A stretch of DNA of 9,172 nt, from the NCBI GenBank assembly GCA_016936335.1, contig JAFGXZ010000345.1, forward strand, positions 1 to 9,172, written 5' to 3'. The stretch is from Fidelibacterota bacterium (lineage in GTDB: Bacteria > Fidelibacterota > UBA2242). The notes under the pieces are model-generated. The model worked only from the letters and a program-made list of their open reading frames with translations. It had not been told where the DNA came from and made no database searches. A program made the position numbers and the translations under genes. Below are positions 1 through 5,941 of the stretch, in pieces. The stretch's first letter is position 1. Each line of letters starts with the position of its first letter.

Positions 1-1
1 G

Positions 2-250
2 TCTGCACTGGTATGGATTCGCATTTACCAGAAAGGGATTTCCAGCCAGGATTTACCGTCTTGCGTATTCCATCCCTCCTGCTCGCGATTCGCGTTTACG
101 GCAATTGAAGAACTGGGGACGATCAAAGGTATTCTGCTTGCCGGCGATCGTTTATTGCGCTGCAACCCCTTTGCCCCTAAGTATTATCAATTTGACGGAG
201 AAAAATTCAGTGATCCGGTTTATCGCTATGATATCAGAAAAAACAGGTAA
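2..250 (+). CDS. yidD: YidD, membrane protein insertion efficiency factor (5' end missing)
   Basis: The frame is open from the window edge to a TAA at 248-250, giving 82 residues without the start codon. YidD is a small, inner-membrane-associated protein that helps the YidC/Sec insertase place membrane proteins. The family signature is visible: RIYQKGIS near the start, a cysteine followed by FHPSCSRFA, then AIEELGTIKG and LLRCNPF, with all three conserved cysteines. The C-terminal tail (about residues 58-82) is charged and family-variable. YidD proteins are usually about 70-100 residues, so probably only around 10 N-terminal residues are lost. In many bacteria yidD lies between rnpA and yidC, so those genes may lie to the left, though this cannot be seen. 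The next gene starts inside its last 23 bases, which suggests translational coupling. The family call is confident because the whole core motif is present. Confidence 0.9.
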   Translation, partial: SALVWIRIYQKGISSQDLPSCVFHPSCSRFAFTAIEELGTIKGILLAGDRLLRCNPFAPKYYQFDGEKFSDPVYRYDIRKNR

Positions 251-1082
251 TCTATTACTTGTAACTATAGTCCTGGTTCTTTTCAGCCAGTTGACTGCAT
301 CGGAATTATCAACCGATCCAAAAAAGGTTCTGGAATTTGCCGATCACCTTTTCAAGACCGAAGACTTCCTCCGGGCTGCCATTGAATATGAACGCTTCCT
401 GTTTTTATCCAATTCTGATAACGATACAATCCTGTTTAAAATCGGTCTTTGCCATCAGTTCCGGGAACGTTATGACTATGCAGGTCAATCCTTTTCCAGG
501 ATCATTGCCCAGGATGATTCAAAATTAGTATCAACCGCCCGAATTGCATTGCTATACAATCATTATAAGCTTCAGGATTGGGTCGCTATTCAAGAATTTG
601 CTTATGAAAACGACACGGAATTCTACTATTACTATTTAGCCTCTCTGTATCGGGATTCTATATCTGTTAATATCAATGGATTTAATAATATTACAGATGA
701 TTCACTTCGGTCAGCCCTTATGGACATTGAACAACGTCGCTCTCACATCCGGCGAAAATCACCGGTCTTTTCGTCAATCTTATCAGCCATTGTTCCGGGA
801 TTAGGAAAGACTAATATCAGGCGGCCGGGTGATGCGCTGTTTTCCTTTGGGATGACAAGTTTCGCCGGGCTTGTGACATGGCAGGCGTTCAAAGCCAATC
901 TACTGATCACCGGCATTGTCAGTTCCGGGATCACTCTTTCATTCTACCTGGGTACAATTTACGGCACTTACGTTGGTACAATTCTCTACAATGAATCCCT
1001 AAACGACAAACTCATCGAAAAGCTTGAACAGTACAATCCGGTTTTAAAAAATCCCTACTGGCAATCATGGCAAAAAAAGTAA
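228..1082 (+). CDS. Secreted tetratricopeptide-like protein with hydrophobic PGxG C-terminal region (paralogue A)
   Basis: This 284-residue protein has no function I can name. I chose the ATG at 228 because it begins directly with a signal peptide (MISEKTGN, then a hydrophobic run LLLVTIVLVLF and a plausible cleavage site near LTASE). An in-frame ATG at 105 would add 41 residues that only read through yidD codons in another frame. Residues about 30-130 look like helical tetratricopeptide repeats (ADHLFKTEDFLRAAIEYERF, then ILFKIGLCHQF and ARIALLYNHYK). Residues about 178-190 hold SSILSAIVPGLGK, followed by hydrophobic segments to about residue 255. This resembles proteins in FCB-group bacteria that join such repeats to a membrane-like PGxGQ region, so an envelope location is likely. 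No Shine-Dalgarno precedes 228; translation is probably coupled to yidD. The next gene is a homologue and overlaps this one by 16 bases. Confidence 0.78.
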   Translation: MISEKTGNLLLVTIVLVLFSQLTASELSTDPKKVLEFADHLFKTEDFLRAAIEYERFLFLSNSDNDTILFKIGLCHQFRERYDYAGQSFSRIIAQDDSKLVSTARIALLYNHYKLQDWVAIQEFAYENDTEFYYYYLASLYRDSISVNINGFNNITDDSLRSALMDIEQRRSHIRRKSPVFSSILSAIVPGLGKTNIRRPGDALFSFGMTSFAGLVTWQAFKANLLITGIVSSGITLSFYLGTIYGTYVGTILYNESLNDKLIEKLEQYNPVLKNPYWQSWQKK

Positions 1083-1897
1083 TTACATTTTGTTATTTAT
1101 TGCTACCTGCATTAATGGTTGCAGCAGATCTGGGCGACTACTATTCCGAAAAAGACCTCTATTTTGAAGCCATTACCGAGTATAAGCGCCAGCTCTATTT
1201 CAATCAGTCTGGCAAACAGGATGAGCTGCTCTACAAAATGGCAAATGTATACTATCAGGCGGAACAATCCCTGCTTGCCGAAGAGCCTTTAATTGATGCT
1301 ATCACTAACCCGGAGTCGTCACAAAGCGACCGGGAATGTTTGAAACTCCTCGCCACTATTCACTGGGATAATTATGATTATGATGCCATGCGAAAAGTAT
1401 TGACTATGTTGTCAGACCAAAGTGATTCGATTCAGCAAAACCAGATTGAATACATCACCGCCTGGACCTATATTTATCAAGCCGATTGGCCACAGGGAAT
1501 TGAATGTTTGCAAAGGGTCCATTTCATCGAAACATCCGGCCTGATCGATGATGTCAGCAATGTTTCGACAGTCCCGCAAAAATCAAAAAAAATGGCGTCA
1601 TTGATGTCAAACATTATTCCGGGGACCGGTCAATTATATGCCGGCGATCATCAAAATGCACTCTATTCATTTCTCCTGGTTGGCTCGCTTGAAGCATCGA
1701 TCATCTGGAATATTGTTGAAAAGGCCTATTTCATCGCCGCAACAAAATACATGTTCCTGTATTCCCGGTATTCAAAGGGCGGTTTGAAAAATCTTGCCCG
1801 TAAAATCGACATGGATAATATTGACCGGATAGGTTATTATTTAAAAGATATCTCGGAAAAATACCCAAAACCTGCCGATTTGCTGCAGAGATTATAA
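1067..1897 (+). CDS. Secreted tetratricopeptide-like protein with PGTGQ C-terminal region (paralogue B)
   Basis: This 276-residue protein is homologous to the preceding gene product and also has no known function. It starts with a signal peptide (MAKKVITF, hydrophobic YLLLPALMV, cleavage probably after VAA at about residue 20). Residues about 22-75 align with the same part of the upstream protein: YYSEKDLYFEAITEYKR here against LFKTEDFLRAAIEYERF there, then LLYKMANVYYQ against ILFKIGLCHQF. More repeat-like helices run to about residue 160. At about residues 178-195 the sequence MSNIIPGTGQLYAGD is followed by NALYSFLLVG and a hydrophobic stretch, matching AIVPGLGK and DALFSFGM in the upstream paralogue. 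The gene overlaps its neighbour by 16 bases and has no clear ribosome site, so coupled translation is likely. The C-terminal 60 residues are charged and of unknown role. The pair looks like a tandem duplication. Confidence 0.78.
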   Translation: MAKKVITFCYLLLPALMVAADLGDYYSEKDLYFEAITEYKRQLYFNQSGKQDELLYKMANVYYQAEQSLLAEEPLIDAITNPESSQSDRECLKLLATIHWDNYDYDAMRKVLTMLSDQSDSIQQNQIEYITAWTYIYQADWPQGIECLQRVHFIETSGLIDDVSNVSTVPQKSKKMASLMSNIIPGTGQLYAGDHQNALYSFLLVGSLEASIIWNIVEKAYFIAATKYMFLYSRYSKGGLKNLARKIDMDNIDRIGYYLKDISEKYPKPADLLQRL

Positions 1898-1917
1898 TAT
1901 ACTCTGTGGAATTGAAT

Positions 1918-1946
1918 TTGCTTTTTCACAATTGCTTTCGTATAAT
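1918..1946 (+). promoter_or_regulatory. Possible sigma-70-type promoter for the PAS gene
   Basis: A perfect TATAAT lies at 1941-1946, with TTGCTT at 1918-1923 exactly 17 bases upstream. The -35 matches the consensus poorly (first three bases only) and the region is AT-rich, where chance TATAAT boxes are common. It would give a leader of about 80 bases. If the organism uses a Bacteroidota-type consensus, this prediction would not hold. Confidence 0.35.
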
Positions 1947-2025
1947 AATCTCAACTTAATAATAATGGCAATGTTATCTCCAAATAAAATAATTTTACAG
2001 ACTTTTCAAAATAATCCGTTTTAAT

Positions 2026-2029
2026 GGAG
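2026..2029 (+). promoter_or_regulatory. Ribosome binding site of the PAS gene
   Basis: GGAG ends five bases before the ATG at 2035. It fixes that ATG as the start of the PAS membrane protein. Confidence 0.7.
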
Positions 2030-2034
2030 TTCAA

Positions 2035-3438
2035 ATGAAAGAGTCACAATCCGATATTTCAGAGATTGAAAAATCTAAAATACTGACTAATCTGAATACA
2101 ATTGTGTTGTCCGAACTCAAACCAGTCAGCCTTGGATTAGCATTATTATACCTGATATTTTCATTCAGCCATTTTTTCTTTTTGACCGAATCGGTCAGGA
2201 TAATTATGACTTCCACGGCGGCGGCAACCGTATTTATATTACTCATGATTAATCTGCTGTTGCATAAATTGACGGTTCCCCCAAGTAATGCCCACCCCGT
2301 CGGCGCATTGATCGCATTTCTGGTACTATTTAATGGAATTCTCCATTTATATTTGACGAAAGATCCTCAACAAACAACCAATTTGACACTGTTAATATTG
2401 GGCACGGGATTTTTGTTTTTATCATCCATCTGGTATATTGCCGTCATTTTAATAACCTCTGTATCCTGGATAATTGTGGCCGTCACTTTCCCTGAATCGG
2501 GTAATTGGTTTCATTTCGGTTTTTTCATGCTATCGTCTATCGTATTATCCAGTATTATCCATTTTGTTCGTAAACGAACTCGAATCCATGTCGAAGAAAG
2601 TCACATTATTGAAACGAAGCAAAATCTAAAATTAAAAATACTGATATCCGAACTGGAAGAAAGCCAGACAAAGTATAAAGACCTTTTTGAAAATGCCAAT
2701 GACTTGATTCAGAGTGTAAATGCCGAGGGTAAATATGATTATGTCAATAAGGCCTGGGAAGAGTTGATGGGTTACGATGCCGAGGATCGGAAAACTCTGA
2801 ATTTTATTGATACCATTCACGAAGATTATAGAGATAAATGCGGTAACCTTTTTCATGATGTAGGTTTAGGAAAGTCATTTCAATCTATTGAAACTGTTTT
2901 TGTATCAAAATCAGGAAAAACGATCTTTGTCGAAGGCAGTGTAAATCCTCAAATCAAAGATGGACATTTCATTTCAACGAGAGCTATTTTCCGGGATATT
3001 ACCGAGCGTAAGAAAGCGGATGCTGAACTTGAAAAATTACATGAAGAACTTAAATCTGTTAATGAACGTCTAAAAGAGGCTTACTCTGATGTAAAGTTTG
3101 AAAAAGATGTTTTACAAAATGTTATCCAAGACGAAGAGATTGCCTTCATCACCGATTCTATCGGATCAATTATAGCCATTACGGAAAAAGCCCGCAATAT
3201 AACCGGTCAAAGCCGTTTGGCAATATTGAATTTGTCATTGGCGGAGCTATTCGAAGAAGGATATAAAGAAACGCTTAAAGAAGCTGTTCGTCTGGCAAAT
3301 ATTAAAAATTTTCATTCTGTTAATGCCATTATGAAAACTGGAAAACCAGCTGCAATTGAGTATATTGTCAATATCATGAAACTAAACACACTTAAAGAAA
3401 AACAGCTGCTGGTGATATTGCGGATCGAAACCGTGTAA
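2035..3438 (+). CDS. Membrane PAS-domain sensor without a recognisable output domain
   Basis: This 467-residue protein has a soluble N-terminal stretch (1-30) and about six transmembrane helices at roughly 32-50, 54-77, 88-107, 114-130, 132-151 and 158-178. A coiled-coil linker follows (about 185-212), then a PAS domain (about 213-325). The PAS is recognisable from LFENANDLI, YVNKAWEELMGY and the C-terminal FRDITERKKAD. A charged coiled coil (about 326-362) leads into a second, more diverged PAS-like region (about 365-465) with AFITDSIGSIIAITEKA and NITGQS. PAS domains bind small ligands or mediate dimer contacts in signalling. The membrane part resembles the sensor half of hybrid histidine kinases. 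There is no H-box, ATPase, GGDEF, EAL or HAMP region: the gene stops right after the second PAS. It could be an orphan sensor acting on a partner kinase, or a kinase that has lost its catalytic part. It stands alone in its orientation and ends 5 bp from the convergent GNAT gene. Confidence 0.82.
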   Translation: MKESQSDISEIEKSKILTNLNTIVLSELKPVSLGLALLYLIFSFSHFFFLTESVRIIMTSTAAATVFILLMINLLLHKLTVPPSNAHPVGALIAFLVLFNGILHLYLTKDPQQTTNLTLLILGTGFLFLSSIWYIAVILITSVSWIIVAVTFPESGNWFHFGFFMLSSIVLSSIIHFVRKRTRIHVEESHIIETKQNLKLKILISELEESQTKYKDLFENANDLIQSVNAEGKYDYVNKAWEELMGYDAEDRKTLNFIDTIHEDYRDKCGNLFHDVGLGKSFQSIETVFVSKSGKTIFVEGSVNPQIKDGHFISTRAIFRDITERKKADAELEKLHEELKSVNERLKEAYSDVKFEKDVLQNVIQDEEIAFITDSIGSIIAITEKARNITGQSRLAILNLSLAELFEEGYKETLKEAVRLANIKNFHSVNAIMKTGKPAAIEYIVNIMKLNTLKEKQLLVILRIETV

Positions 3439-3443
3439 AAAAG

Positions 3444-3959
3444 CTACTTTTCAGGAAAATCTTTACGAACGGTCTTATCCCTGACAATTTTAAATCCACA
3501 TTTTAAGTATGTTTTCAACGCTGCCGGATGATCCAGTGAGCAGGTCGATAACCATACTCTTTTTGCACCCGAAGTAAACGCCCGATGTATAGCAAAACCG
3601 GTTATAAATTTGCCAATTCCCTTGCCGGTATATTCTGAAAACAATCCCAAATATGCAATCTGGACTGTTTGCTTTGGTTCATGCAACAACTCAAAATAAC
3701 CGGCTGGTAAACCATCATAATGGACAATCCAGGTTTCCAGTTCGGTTTGGTTTGCATAAGCTTGCCACTGATCGATCGTCCAGAATTTTCGGTCAATCCA
3801 GTTCCAGTCACTCCCAATTTTCAGATAGAATGACTGATTGACCAGCGGTAACGGGTCAGTTAGTCTTTTAAACTGAATATTTTCTGAAATCGATTGGTCT
3901 ATTGTTACATCATTTGGATCGGTAATTTCAAGATAGTATGCTGTATATTCCCTGATCAT
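3444..3959 (-). CDS. GNAT-family N-acetyltransferase
   Basis: This 171-residue protein fits the GNAT fold, which transfers an acetyl group from acetyl-CoA to an amine; its substrate cannot be told. The acetyl-CoA pyrophosphate-binding loop is seen as YTGKGIGKFI (about residues 110-119), following the beta-strand VQIAYLGLF. The later GNAT region is HPAALKTYLKCGFKIV (about 144-159), where the conserved alanine/tyrosine and CGF match motif B. The aromatic-rich N-terminal half (NWIDRKFW, about 53-60, and TWIVHYDGLPAGYFEL, about 77-91) matches GNATs of unknown role. It lies 18 bp downstream of proC on the same strand, so the two are probably co-transcribed. An AGGA sits 11 bases before the start, rather far for a ribosome site. 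A link with proline metabolism is only suggested by position. Confidence 0.85.
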   Translation of the reverse strand: MIREYTAYYLEITDPNDVTIDQSISENIQFKRLTDPLPLVNQSFYLKIGSDWNWIDRKFWTIDQWQAYANQTELETWIVHYDGLPAGYFELLHEPKQTVQIAYLGLFSEYTGKGIGKFITGFAIHRAFTSGAKRVWLSTCSLDHPAALKTYLKCGFKIVRDKTVRKDFPEK

Positions 3960-3977
3960 TTTTACCAGAGTCCTAAA

Positions 3978-4799
3978 TCAATCTTTATCTTTGACATATA
4001 ATCCGGCCGCAATATTTGCGGATACTGTAATTCCCTTGATCATTGCCGAACTGAATCCTTCGTGCTCCATCCGATTTAAACCGGCGATTGTGCAACCTTT
4101 GGGTGTTGTGACTTTATCGATTTCCTGTTCCGGATGATTACCCGAAACCAGTAACAGTGATGCGGCACCTTTGGCTGTCTGAGACGCGATCATCAGCGCA
4201 TCTTCTGAATGAAATCCAATCTCAATACCTCCCTGAGAAGCCGCCCGGATTGAGCGCAGAAAAAAAGCAATGCCACATGCTCCCAGCGCGGTTGCGGCTG
4301 TCATATTTTCTTCATTTATAACGAGTGTTTTCCCAACAGTATCGAATATGGCTTTAGCTCGGTCAATGGATTCTTTAGTGGCACCGTTGGATGCCAGACT
4401 CGTCATGGATTCGCGAACCGCAATGGCGGTATTCGGCATCGCCCGAATGATACTGATTTTATTCCCGAGGATAGCGGCAATTTGCCGGATTTCCACACCG
4501 GTTACCACGGAAATGAGGATATGCTTTTGGGGATCAAGATCAGCTGAAATCTGCTTTAATACTGTGTCAGTCTGGTGAGGTTCAACAGCAATAATAATAA
4601 TTTCCGCCTGACGAACTGCCTCATTATTGTCACCACTTACCCGGAAACCCTGAGCTTTCATTGAATCCAGAAGATGGATTTTACGACGGGTTAATATGAT
4701 ATTTTCGCTTGTAAATTCGCCCGATTCTATCAAGCCGTTGGCAATCGACTTCCCGATATTACCTGTTCCGATTATGGCTATTTTACCAGTACTTTTCAT
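3978..4799 (-). CDS. proC: Pyrroline-5-carboxylate reductase (divergent subtype)
   Basis: This 273-residue protein is the usual length for ProC, the cytoplasmic enzyme that reduces pyrroline-5-carboxylate to proline with NAD(P)H in the last step of proline synthesis. The nucleotide-binding motif GTGNIG is at residues 11-16, after IAII. RAMPNTA at 119-125 is the family motif of the catalytic region. The C-terminal signature begins TPKGCTIAGL (232-241) and continues with an ExxGFSSA pattern. Three places differ from the textbook enzyme: AVEPHQ (71-76) where AVKPQ is usual, ACGIAFFLR (174-182) where SGSGPAY is usual, and TPKG where TPGG is usual. I recall a similar ACGIA variant with IRAASQGGI in Bacteroidota ProC proteins, so this looks like a natural subtype rather than decay. 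A perfect GGAGG precedes the start. The gene heads a two-gene unit with the GNAT gene. Confidence 0.9.
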   Translation of the reverse strand: MKSTGKIAIIGTGNIGKSIANGLIESGEFTSENIILTRRKIHLLDSMKAQGFRVSGDNNEAVRQAEIIIIAVEPHQTDTVLKQISADLDPQKHILISVVTGVEIRQIAAILGNKISIIRAMPNTAIAVRESMTSLASNGATKESIDRAKAIFDTVGKTLVINEENMTAATALGACGIAFFLRSIRAASQGGIEIGFHSEDALMIASQTAKGAASLLLVSGNHPEQEIDKVTTPKGCTIAGLNRMEHEGFSSAMIKGITVSANIAAGLYVKDKD

Positions 4800-4806
4800 A
4801 ATTTAT

Positions 4807-4811
4807 CCTCC
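4807..4811 (-). promoter_or_regulatory. Ribosome binding site of proC
   Basis: On the minus strand GGAGG ends seven bases before the ATG at 4799. It is the strongest ribosome site in the window and fixes the proC start. Confidence 0.8.
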
Positions 4812-4887
4812 AATTTTTTCACTCCGATTTCATCATCCCCGAAAATTTTTTTAAATTTCAATGAAACCTGATTATTTTTACAATTTT

Positions 4888-4916
4888 TTAATAAAGATCG
4901 TAAAATATTAAGTCAA
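4888..4916 (-). promoter_or_regulatory. Possible sigma-70-type promoter for proC-GNAT
   Basis: Read on the minus strand, TTGACT (4916-4911) is followed after 17 bases by TATTAA (4893-4888). The -35 matches consensus at five of six bases, the -10 at four. It would give a leader of roughly 80 bases before proC. No regulator site is apparent. Confidence 0.45.
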
Positions 4917-4994
4917 AATATAGCATATCGAGAATGAAATTAAAAAACGAATTCTCCTGGAAAATCCTGATTATCAGTTCCTGCATCTATTCAC

Positions 4995-5023
4995 TTGAAT
5001 TACAGGTCTGAAAATAGTATTTT
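4995..5023 (+). promoter_or_regulatory. Possible sigma-70-type promoter for the DUF362/AmrS operon
   Basis: TTGAAT (4995-5000) and TATTTT (5018-5023) are 17 bases apart, each matching consensus at four of six positions. Transcription would start close to the AGGA ribosome site, leaving a very short leader. It is the best-placed candidate for the five-gene operon, but the surrounding AT-richness lowers confidence. Confidence 0.4.
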
Positions 5024-5034
5024 CGTACTAAAGC

Positions 5035-5038
5035 AGGA
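5035..5038 (+). promoter_or_regulatory. Ribosome binding site of the DUF362 gene
   Basis: AGGA ends six bases before the ATG at 5045. It supports that start, which also places the twin-arginine motif at residues 3-4. Confidence 0.6.
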
Positions 5039-5044
5039 TTATTT

Positions 5045-5941
5045 ATGGATCGACGAAAATTTCTTAAAACTACCGCAATAATAGCCGGGGCTGGTCTGAT
5101 GGTCCGAAAACCGGGAATTGCATCTGAAACGTCACCGACTGTAACTCTAATTAAAAACGGATCACCTCAGGAATTGGCAGCCAAAGCCTTTGAAATGTTG
5201 GGTGGCGTGTCCCGTTTCATTGCCAAAGGGGATTACGTGATGGTAAAACCCAATATGAGCTGGGACCGACGCCCTGAATATGCGGCTACTACCAATCCTG
5301 AGCTGGTTTCCGCCGTTGTTACACTTTGTCTCAATGCCGGTGCAAAAAAGGTGCTTATTGTCGATAATACCTGCAACGATGCCCGGCGCAGTTATAAAAA
5401 TTGTCAAATCCAGGAGATGGCCGGAAAAGCCGGTGCTGATGTCCGGTTCGTCAGGGACACACATTACGTCGATACTGAAATTCCCGATGGCACAAGCATC
5501 AAGCGTTGGCCGATTCATGCAGAGGTCTTCAAAGTTGATAAATTGATTAATATACCTATTTTAAAGCATCATTCATTATCAGGTTTGACCATCGGTTTTA
5601 AAAATATGATGGGCTTGGTTGGCGGCAATCGTGGACGAATTCACCGTCCGTTTGCAGAAAGTATAGTCGATCTCAATCGGGTCATCATCCCGGATTTAAC
5701 AATTGTCGATGCGATTCGTGTCCTGCGACGAAACGGACCATCAGGAGGTAATCTGAATGATGTGGATACATTAAATACTATTATCGCCGGAACTGACCGG
5801 GTTTTGGTCGACGCCTGGAGCGCCCGGGTATTCGGTACCGAGCCGGAATCACTGGAATACCTGAAACTTGCAAACGCTGCCAATATGGGTGAGATCGACA
5901 CCAATAAATTTCCTGCAAAACACTTTTCTTTTTCCACATGA
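5045..5941 (+). CDS. DUF362 family protein with Tat signal
   Basis: This 298-residue protein is exported by its sequence: MDRRKFLKTTAII has the twin-arginine motif RRKFLK, then a short hydrophobic run (AIIAGAGLMV) and a likely cleavage near GIASE (about residue 28). The rest is a DUF362 domain, recognised by VMVKPNMSW (about 65-73), TTNPELVSAVV (82-92), AGAKKVLIVDN (98-108), ILKHHSLSGLTIGFKNMMG (about 172-190) and DLTIVDAI (217-224). DUF362 proteins are widespread and mostly uncharacterised; many carry a ferredoxin domain, but this one has no cysteine cluster motif, only three scattered cysteines. Tat export implies it folds, perhaps with a cofactor, before crossing the membrane. It is the first gene of the operon, and its stop overlaps the next start in an ATGA. 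I infer that iron-sulfur function is supplied by the downstream polyferredoxin. Its substrate is unknown. Confidence 0.88.
   Translation: MDRRKFLKTTAIIAGAGLMVRKPGIASETSPTVTLIKNGSPQELAAKAFEMLGGVSRFIAKGDYVMVKPNMSWDRRPEYAATTNPELVSAVVTLCLNAGAKKVLIVDNTCNDARRSYKNCQIQEMAGKAGADVRFVRDTHYVDTEIPDGTSIKRWPIHAEVFKVDKLINIPILKHHSLSGLTIGFKNMMGLVGGNRGRIHRPFAESIVDLNRVIIPDLTIVDAIRVLRRNGPSGGNLNDVDTLNTIIAGTDRVLVDAWSARVFGTEPESLEYLKLANAANMGEIDTNKFPAKHFSFST

Larger units (their letters stand above)
1898..2034 (+). other. Intergenic gap before the PAS membrane protein gene
   Basis: This 137-bp stretch is strongly AT-rich and contains no open frame of note. It holds a possible promoter (1918-1946) and the ribosome binding site of the next gene. 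I see no stem-loop with a T-run that would end the upstream yidD transcript, so read-through is possible. Confidence 0.6.
4800..5044. other. Divergent intergenic region between proC and the DUF362 operon
   Basis: These 245 bp are very AT-rich and separate two divergent transcription units. They contain candidate promoters facing each way (4888-4916 on the minus strand, 4995-5023 on the plus strand) and both ribosome sites. I see no clear operator palindrome, riboswitch-like structure or conserved coding frame. A 25-codon frame at 4934-5011 is not convincing. Confidence 0.7.

Noticed and set aside
105..227. Upstream in-frame start that would lengthen the first tetratricopeptide-like protein by 41 residues
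   Set aside because: These bases encode conserved YidD residues in another frame, and a clear signal peptide begins at 228.
3431..3455. Possible bidirectional terminator between the convergent PAS and GNAT genes (A-run, GCTA, T-run)
   Set aside because: The stem would be only a few A-T pairs with no GC-rich core, and it overlaps coding sequence, so it does not look like a factor-independent terminator.
4850..4880. AT-rich partial inverted repeat around GAAAATTTTTTTAAATTTC
   Set aside because: The symmetry is imperfect and consists almost only of A and T runs, as expected by chance in this region; it is not strong enough for an operator call.
4934..5011. A 25-codon open frame in the divergent promoter region, MKLKNEFSWK onwards
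   Set aside because: There is no ribosome site, it overlaps the predicted -35/spacer of the operon promoter, and the AT-rich context makes short chance frames likely.
5162..5518. Antisense open frame of 118 codons inside the DUF362 gene, with similar ones inside the polyferredoxin gene
   Set aside because: They are opposite strongly conserved coding sequence, have no recognisable domain, and look like by-products of codon use on the sense strand.
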